A stretch of 64,000 nucleotides of DNA, from the NCBI GenBank assembly GCA_947626475.1, contig CANQSK010000001.1:22071-86070 (forward strand), in the 5' to 3' direction. The translations under genes were made by a program, and so were the position numbers. The DNA comes from an uncultured Lachnospiraceae bacterium. GTDB taxonomy: Bacteria > Bacillota > Clostridia > Lachnospirales > Lachnospiraceae. The notes under the pieces were generated by a model, which was not told the origin of the DNA, made no database searches, and saw only the letters and a program-made list of their open reading frames with translations. This document shows, piece after piece, positions 57,933 to 64,000 of the stretch (positions are counted from its first letter, which is position 1; each line of letters starts with the position of its first letter).

Positions 57933-60125
57933 TTATGTATCGCCGCAGGATGCCGGCCGGAATATCATCGGCTTCCAGCAAATCTCTGCCGGAGCCAGTT
58001 CCATCTGAAAGTTCTTTCCCTCTCCGTCATAAACAGCGGTAATCTGAGGTTCCCTGGAATTGTTCAGCACCGCGTATTTCCCGGCGTCAGGATAGGCATG
58101 TACTTCGCAGAACGGGTTATCCGCGTACCAGACCTCAAAACGGTCTTCCTTATGAGCCGCGTAATAAAGACTTCTCATCAGCAGTCTGGTATTCTCCGCG
58201 CTGTAAGGCAGACCGGCCAGATAGACGCCTCTGCCCCTGCCGTAGGCATGAGCGCTTATATGGACATCATGCCCTGAATACTCCACGATCTCCGTATCCT
58301 CCGAAAGAGCGTACACATTCTTCATGCTCTCGCCGAAATCGAAAGCTGTTTTTCGGTCTTTTCGGATAAAATGTCCGGGCTGCTCCGTCTCAAAATATTT
58401 GTCTGTGGAAAGGGAAAATCCCAGCTCCTTATCCACGCCCAGCACGTCCGCCAGCTGAAAATACCGGCCGCCGTGATGAACGGCGCTGGGTTCTCCCACG
58501 CCGACAAAGCCTCCGCCCTCCCAGACCCACCGGCGGACCGCCGTCACCAGCTTTTCGTCCAGCCATTCATCGCCGCCGGAAAACGCGGTCCCGGCGTCGC
58601 CGGCATTGATCAGCACATCCAGATCCTCCGGAATCCCGGTATCCCGGATATCGTCAAAGTTTAAAAATACCACGTCCGCGGCCGCTCCGCTCAGGCTTTC
58701 CAAAATCCCGTAATAGCTATAGGCCTGCTTATACCAAAGAGCGTGAGCAACCATATAGGGCTGCCAGGCACGCAGATGCCCCCAGCAGTTTAAGATTCCG
58801 ACCTTCAGGCCGCTGTAGGGCCTGCTTTGCGCGATATTATCATAAATCCGGCGGAACTCATCCGTCACAGTTTCAATATAATCAATAAATTTCGGAAATT
58901 TGTAAGGCAGGCTCAGATATCCGCCGTAACCGATCCGGTCCAGCGGGCTCCTCATGATCGCCCTCCTTGCGCAAAGCCAGTTGTTTACCGCCTCCGGCAC
59001 CGGGTCGTTCCCCTCATAGAAGGTATCCGGGAAAAAATAGGGAAGGAACCGCCCCTCTGTATACCGGACTCCCTTAATGTCTGAGATCAGACGAAGGGTG
59101 GTGCCGTCACCGACGCTTCCCACCACGGCGTCCAGGCCGATGGAGGGAAAATATTTGCCGTAAGGCTCCGTGCCGATCCAGTTGTCCCCCAGGAACATCA
59201 TGGCTTCCCTGCCGGCCTCGTGGACCAGCTTCACCAGCTCCGCCGCCTTTCCTGTCACAAAGCGCTGGATGAAATCCATGTAATCCCGGTAACGTTTTGT
59301 GGGAACCCGGAACGTCGTATTGTAATAGCCGTTGTCTACAATGTCCTCCGGACGTAGCCGGTATCCGTACTCAGCCGCGAACTCCTCCAGGGCTTCCGGA
59401 GATACCGTCGCCCCGTAGCCGAACCAGTCTACGTACTTTTCCTTCGCCCGGCTGTTGAACACCAGGGTAAAATGATAGAAAAATGTAGTAAACCGAACCA
59501 CATCCGTATCAGGATTCTCCTTCAGCCACTGAACCAGATACTCTTTCGCGAACCGGCCGGAAGCCGGTTTTCTCACATCAAACGGAATCTCATGGGGCTT
59601 GTCTCCCCAGTGATTGGTAATGTGGTTATACATCTGGGTCGGGTCCCAGACGGCATAAACCAGAAAGGATACGGTATACTCATGAAACGGCTCTGCCTTC
59701 TCAATATGGACCAGATTCTTTTCCTGCTCTACACGCCAGCAGCTGACCGAAACCGGCTCATCCGCCGTCCGGTCCATGACCTCCCACCACACAGCCGGGT
59801 CATGAACATAGTCCGGCTGTACCTGCTGGTCAAAATAACCGTCCATAAAATCAATGTCCAGCTGCTCTTCCGCAGCCGTCACACGCTTAGACATAAGGTA
59901 AAGCTGCTGACATTCCTCCATATGCTCCTTCGCGAACTCGTTGTGTCCCCTCGACACAAAATAAGTCGTATAAATTCTGGCGTCCAGCTGCTTCAGTTCA
60001 TGGGAAAGCTTTGTTCCGTCGCTGTCCCGGATGGCGTCCGCGCCCCAGCGGGCCGCAATCTCTTTCGTCTCTTCCAGAAATCCTGTCTCGCTGGGCAGTG
60101 TCACCCGGCCTTTTGTCTTGGACAT
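57933..60125 (-). CDS. gnpA: 1,3-beta-galactosyl-N-acetylhexosamine phosphorylase (GH112)
   Basis: GRVTLPSETGFLEETKEIAARWGADAIRDSDGTKLS; full-length 730 aa. Confidence 0.93.
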   Translation of the reverse strand: MSKTKGRVTLPSETGFLEETKEIAARWGADAIRDSDGTKLSHELKQLDARIYTTYFVSRGHNEFAKEHMEECQQLYLMSKRVTAAEEQLDIDFMDGYFDQQVQPDYVHDPAVWWEVMDRTADEPVSVSCWRVEQEKNLVHIEKAEPFHEYTVSFLVYAVWDPTQMYNHITNHWGDKPHEIPFDVRKPASGRFAKEYLVQWLKENPDTDVVRFTTFFYHFTLVFNSRAKEKYVDWFGYGATVSPEALEEFAAEYGYRLRPEDIVDNGYYNTTFRVPTKRYRDYMDFIQRFVTGKAAELVKLVHEAGREAMMFLGDNWIGTEPYGKYFPSIGLDAVVGSVGDGTTLRLISDIKGVRYTEGRFLPYFFPDTFYEGNDPVPEAVNNWLCARRAIMRSPLDRIGYGGYLSLPYKFPKFIDYIETVTDEFRRIYDNIAQSRPYSGLKVGILNCWGHLRAWQPYMVAHALWYKQAYSYYGILESLSGAAADVVFLNFDDIRDTGIPEDLDVLINAGDAGTAFSGGDEWLDEKLVTAVRRWVWEGGGFVGVGEPSAVHHGGRYFQLADVLGVDKELGFSLSTDKYFETEQPGHFIRKDRKTAFDFGESMKNVYALSEDTEIVEYSGHDVHISAHAYGRGRGVYLAGLPYSAENTRLLMRSLYYAAHKEDRFEVWYADNPFCEVHAYPDAGKYAVLNNSREPQITAVYDGEGKNFQMELAPAEICWKPMIFRPASCGDT

Positions 60126-60139
60126 GAAAACCTCTCTTC

Positions 60140-60658
60140 CTACTTTTTCATCTGAGCCAGATATTCCTTATATCCGATCTGTTCCAGCTTCTCCGCTTTT
60201 GCCGCCACATCATTCTTCATGGATTCCGAATATGCTTTCAGGCGCTCCAGCAGCGCCTCATCGGAAACAGCCAGGATCCTGGCTGCCAGAATTCCCGCGT
60301 TGGTGCCTCCGTTGATCGCCACAGTAGCCACAGGAATGCCGGAAGGCATCTGCACAATAGAGTAGAGGGAATCCACTCCGCCCAGGTCAGAGGTCTTCAT
60401 GGGAATCCCTATGACCGGCATGGGGAACAGAGCCGCGCACATGCCGGGCAGATGAGCCGCTTTCCCGGCACCGGCGATCACCACCTTCACGCCCTTTTCC
60501 TCCAATGATTTCGCATAGTTAAAAAAGATATCCGGCTCTCTGTGAGCAGAGATGACCGTCATCTCAAATTCAACGCCGAGCTTGCTTAACACGTCCGCAG
60601 CCTGGGCCATAACCGGCATATCCGAGTCGCTGCCCATGACAATTCCTACTTTTGCCAT
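60140..60658 (-). CDS. purE: 5-(carboxyamino)imidazole ribonucleotide mutase
   Basis: KVGIVMGSDSDMPVMAQAADVLSKLGVEFEMTVISAHREPD. Confidence 0.97.
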   Translation of the reverse strand: MAKVGIVMGSDSDMPVMAQAADVLSKLGVEFEMTVISAHREPDIFFNYAKSLEEKGVKVVIAGAGKAAHLPGMCAALFPMPVIGIPMKTSDLGGVDSLYSIVQMPSGIPVATVAINGGTNAGILAARILAVSDEALLERLKAYSESMKNDVAAKAEKLEQIGYKEYLAQMKK

Positions 60659-60745
60659 CCTGCTCTCTCCTTCTTCTGAATCCATATTTCCAGCCTCATA
60701 TACTTAATTATCATACCATTTCGCAAAGACGCAGGCAACCGTTTT

Positions 60746-62596
60746 TCAGCCTTTGTTCCCACGTTCCAGAATCTCCATGAATTCCTGTCCGGTTATGGTC
60801 TCTTTCTCGTAGAGATACTGGCTGATCTCGTCCAGCTTGCTCCTGTTCTCCGCCAGAAGCCGGCTGGCCCTGGCATGCTGAGCCTTGACCAGTTCCACTA
60901 CCTTGGCATCAATGGCAGCCGCCGTAGTCTCACTGCAGGCAAGGCTGGAATCCCCGCCCAGATAAGCGTTCTGCACAGTCTCCAGGGCGACCATATCAAA
61001 GTCATCGCTCATTCCGTACCGGGTCACCATGGCCCTGGCCAGCTTGGTAGCCTGCTCAATGTCGTTGCTGGCTCCCGTGGTGACAGAGCCGAATACAAGT
61101 TCCTCAGCGGCGCGGCCTCCGGTAAAGGTGGCGATCTTGTTCAGCAGCTCCTCCTTGCTCATCAGGGCATGGTCCCCGTCCTCCACCTGCATGGTGAAGC
61201 CCAGCGCTCCCGAAGTTCGCGGAACGATCGTAATCTTCTGAACCGGCGCCGAATGACTCTGCAGCGCCGCTACCAGCGCGTGTCCAACCTCATGGTAGGC
61301 CACGATACATTTTTCCTTCTCACTCAGGATGGCGTTCTTCTTCTGAGCGCCTGCCAGGATCGTATCCACCGCCTCCTGGAGGTCCGGCTGAGTAACGCGG
61401 CTGCGGCCGTTGCGCACGGCTCCCAGAGCCGCCTCGTTGACGATATTGGCCAGCTCGGCGCCTGACGCTCCCGGCGTCATCCTTGCGACCACATTGAAGT
61501 CACAATCCGAATCCAGCTTTACCTTCCGGCCATGAAGGCGAAGAATCGCCTCGCGGCCCTTCAGGTCAGGCAGCTCCACAGGAACCCTCCGGTCAAAGCG
61601 GCCGGGCCGCAGAAGCGCCGGATCCAGGCTCTCCGGGCGGTTGGTTGCAGCCAGAATCACCACGCCCTTGGTGGCGTCAAAGCCGTCCATCTCTGTCAGC
61701 AGCTGGTTCAGAGTCTGCTCCCGCTCATCATTGCCGCCCATGCCACTTCCGCTGTCACGTTTCTTTCCAATGGTATCAATCTCGTCAATAAATACGATAC
61801 AAGGCGCTTTCTCACTGGCCTGCTTAAACAGATCCCGAACTTTGCTGGCGCCCATGCCTACGAACATCTCCACAAACTCACTTCCGGCAATGCTGAAGAA
61901 AGGTACCTCCGCCTCACCGGCAACCGCCCTGGCAAGCAGCGTCTTTCCTGTTCCGGGAGGCCCCACAAGCAGCGCTCCCTTGGGCATCTTGGCCCCGATC
62001 TCCTCATATTTTTTCGGGTCGTGAAGGAAACCCACGATCTCCTTCAGGCTTTCTTTCGCCTCATCCTGACCGGCTACATCGCTGAACTTGATGCCGGTCT
62101 TGTCATCCATCACATACTGACGGGCGCCTGACTTGCCGAACATCATGGCGTTCATCCCGCCTCCCCCGCCGGACATCCTGCTGATCCGCCGGCTGAACCA
62201 GGTGGCCAGAAGAATCAACGGCAAAAACGGCAGGATCCAGTTGGTCAGCAGATACTCAAGCACTCCCTGCTTTTTATAGATCCGGCCGAAGCTGACCCCC
62301 GCATCCTCCAGCCTCTGGACGATGGCGTAGTCCTGGGGGATAACATTGGTCTGATACATCTTTTCGTCTTTATCAATAAAATAAATCTGCTCTTCCTCAA
62401 GCTGAACCGTAGACAGCTTCTGTCCCTCCAGCATATTGATAAAGGTTCCGTAATCTACCGTCTGAATCTGCGACTCCAGAACCGCCGGAAACAGAAATAC
62501 ATTCAGCAAAAGCATAATCAGGATTACCAGTCCGTAGGAAACCAAAAACGGACGGCGCTGTTTGCGGGGATCCTGATTGGGATCGTTCTGTTTCAT
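60746..62596 (-). CDS. ftsH: ATP-dependent zinc metalloprotease FtsH
   Basis: [32 protein letters not shown]. Confidence 0.98.
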   Translation of the reverse strand: MKQNDPNQDPRKQRRPFLVSYGLVILIMLLLNVFLFPAVLESQIQTVDYGTFINMLEGQKLSTVQLEEEQIYFIDKDEKMYQTNVIPQDYAIVQRLEDAGVSFGRIYKKQGVLEYLLTNWILPFLPLILLATWFSRRISRMSGGGGGMNAMMFGKSGARQYVMDDKTGIKFSDVAGQDEAKESLKEIVGFLHDPKKYEEIGAKMPKGALLVGPPGTGKTLLARAVAGEAEVPFFSIAGSEFVEMFVGMGASKVRDLFKQASEKAPCIVFIDEIDTIGKKRDSGSGMGGNDEREQTLNQLLTEMDGFDATKGVVILAATNRPESLDPALLRPGRFDRRVPVELPDLKGREAILRLHGRKVKLDSDCDFNVVARMTPGASGAELANIVNEAALGAVRNGRSRVTQPDLQEAVDTILAGAQKKNAILSEKEKCIVAYHEVGHALVAALQSHSAPVQKITIVPRTSGALGFTMQVEDGDHALMSKEELLNKIATFTGGRAAEELVFGSVTTGASNDIEQATKLARAMVTRYGMSDDFDMVALETVQNAYLGGDSSLACSETTAAAIDAKVVELVKAQHARASRLLAENRSKLDEISQYLYEKETITGQEFMEILERGNKG

Positions 62597-62639
62597 GTTA
62601 ATGTCCTCCTTTGTTGCGGTCATTTATTCTATCATACAA

Positions 62640-63326
62640 TCACGTCTGTTTTTTGTCAATCTCACGCCGGCCTCCAATGAGCTCTTTCGTGACCTCCGCC
62701 ACGTCCCGATGTCTGATCTCCCGGGGCTCAAAGTGAATCAGCGAGTACACCAGCTGCATGACAGCCCCGGCCCCGAAGGTGCTGATCAGGGTACCGATTC
62801 CCACCGGACCCCCAAGCAGCCATCCTGCCAGAAGCACCGCGGCCCACAGCAGAATCTCAACAGCGCCGATGGGGATTTTCGGCATGCGCTTTCCGATTCC
62901 CACCAACAGGGAATCTCTCGGTCCGCAGCACTGCGCCGCCTCCATATAGATCCGCATGCCCAGAGCCATAAAGACAAATCCGGCCAGCATCACCGCGATT
63001 CCAAGCCACAAATTATGATTTTCCGGCAGCGGATTGAGACTGTTGTACATCTGCACCAGATTTCCCGTAAGCAGCGCGTCGATGATCGTCCCATACCCAA
63101 TCCGTTCATGAAGCAGCAGGTCGATCACAAGGATCGCCAGAGCGATCACAGTCATGGCCAGTCCGTAATTCAGAAAGGTATGATAAGAAAGTCCCATTCC
63201 CAGACAGTCCCAGGGCGCCAGGCCGATGTTGGCGTAAATCGTCAGATGAACCCCAAAGGCAAAAACTGCCAATCCCGCGACAATCTGACCCCACTGGGCT
63301 AAAATCTTTTTCCTGCTCAATTTCAT
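62640..63326 (-). CDS. YczE/YyaS/YitT-family membrane protein
   Basis: LAPWDCLGMGLSYHTFLNYGLAMTVIALAILVIDLLL. Confidence 0.85.
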   Translation of the reverse strand: MKLSRKKILAQWGQIVAGLAVFAFGVHLTIYANIGLAPWDCLGMGLSYHTFLNYGLAMTVIALAILVIDLLLHERIGYGTIIDALLTGNLVQMYNSLNPLPENHNLWLGIAVMLAGFVFMALGMRIYMEAAQCCGPRDSLLVGIGKRMPKIPIGAVEILLWAAVLLAGWLLGGPVGIGTLISTFGAGAVMQLVYSLIHFEPREIRHRDVAEVTKELIGGRREIDKKQT

Positions 63327-63434
63327 TCACCTTCTGCTCTCCATATATTATGCCCATTATACACAATAATCCGACAAAAAGGAAGGGGCCTTCACACCAA
63401 TCTGGTGCTCAGCCCCGCCGACAGTCTGCCCTCT

Positions 63435-64000
63435 TTAGATATTATATTCTTCAAACAATCTTGCCCTGAACTCTTCATCTGACGCCGCCCGCACCAGAAG
63501 CGCCTCCTTGTGTTCTTCTGCCAGGGCAAGGATCAGTTTTGACATCCGCTTCCTTTCCTGTTCAATCCCTTCTGCTCTTCCACGTTCTCTACCTCTCGCC
63601 TCTCCGTCCAGAATCAAGTCTGTTATCGCCTGACACATTCCTCTCTCCTCCTTCTCCTCTTTCTCATCCGGTTCCATCAGCTTCCTCAGCCTTTTCTGCT
63701 CTCCCAGCAGTATCAGCGCCGCCTGCCTCTCTACCTGGTCCATCCCATCCAGTTCCTCCCGATGCTCCTTCACATACTCATACAGCTTCTCTTTGTCACG
63801 GTCACACCTCAGCAGGCCAAAGATATGCTTCAGGCATGTTCTGTAGTTCTCCGGATGCTCAATCTCCCTGGCCGGGATCAGGTTCAGCCGGTAGTCCGGC
63901 AGGTACGGCAGAAGTTCCTCCGCTTCCCTGCTTCCCCAGTCCAGATCCAGCATCTCGTGAAGACTTCTGCTCCCGTCCCACTTCTCTCCCAGATAAAAAA
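63435..64000 (-). CDS. Rpn-family (PD-(D/E)XK nuclease/transposase-like) protein, 5' end beyond window
   Basis: YLGEKWDGSRSLHEMLDLDWGSREAEELLPYLPDYRLNLIP; GEARGRERGRAEGIEQERK tail; frame open to window end. Confidence 0.8.
   Translation of the reverse strand, partial: FYLGEKWDGSRSLHEMLDLDWGSREAEELLPYLPDYRLNLIPAREIEHPENYRTCLKHIFGLLRCDRDKEKLYEYVKEHREELDGMDQVERQAALILLGEQKRLRKLMEPDEKEEKEERGMCQAITDLILDGEARGRERGRAEGIEQERKRMSKLILALAEEHKEALLVRAASDEEFRARLFEEYNI

Noticed and set aside
53869-60740. Purine riboswitch or ZTP riboswitch upstream of pur genes
   Set aside because: Intergenic gaps are very short and no aptamer-like sequence was recognised by eye; a covariance-model search would be decisive.
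1-64000. tRNA or rRNA genes
   Set aside because: No tRNA- or rRNA-like sequence was recognised in the intergenic gaps; not excluded without tRNAscan.
63435-64000. Intact prophage, integrative element or defence island
   Set aside because: No integrase, phage structural or restriction/retron/RT genes seen; the only mobile-element trace is the IS1182 fragment and the Rpn-type gene.

Overview
The window is a contiguous Clostridia/Lachnospiraceae-type chromosomal segment; nearly every gene is on the minus strand. Housekeeping blocks: yhbY-obgE-rpmA-prp-rplU-rng plus two radical-SAM-associated genes (1-6.5 kb); hisIE-hisA (31-33 kb); hisZ-G-D-B (44-48 kb); a purine block (purF-like, purD, purN, purM, purE) with lacto-N-biose/galacto-N-biose catabolism genes embedded in it (48-61 kb); ftsH. 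Accessory blocks: an ABC sugar transporter with two-component and AraC regulators and an HpaI-type aldolase (9-20 kb); a glycerate/tartronate-type block (23-30 kb); a strongly decayed carbohydrate/regulatory block (33.9-38.3 kb). The most notable signal is two tandemly duplicated, unrelated-in-sequence but architecturally identical loci (6.74-7.64 kb and 40.81-41.43 kb). Each copy encodes a 26-30 aa hydrophobic holin-like toxin on the minus strand and a convergent, promoter-plus-terminator-bounded ~100 nt RNA on the plus strand, i.e. four putative type I toxin-antitoxin cassettes. In both families the 5' motif of the toxin transcript is an inverted repeat of the 5' motif of the antitoxin RNA, which would let the toxin mRNA fold back 5'-to-3'. 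The first family also has an alternating C-tract/G-tract leader that can sequester the Shine-Dalgarno. Other observations: a LysR gene with an in-frame amber codon, an EBP-like PrpR regulator without GAFTGA, a PurF-like protein without the N-terminal Cys nucleophile, a HisF-like pseudo-enzyme domain fused to HisIE, a methyltransferase-STAS fusion, and two independent 36-bp tandem duplications at gene 3' ends. All calls come from reading sequence and recalled family knowledge; no searches were run.
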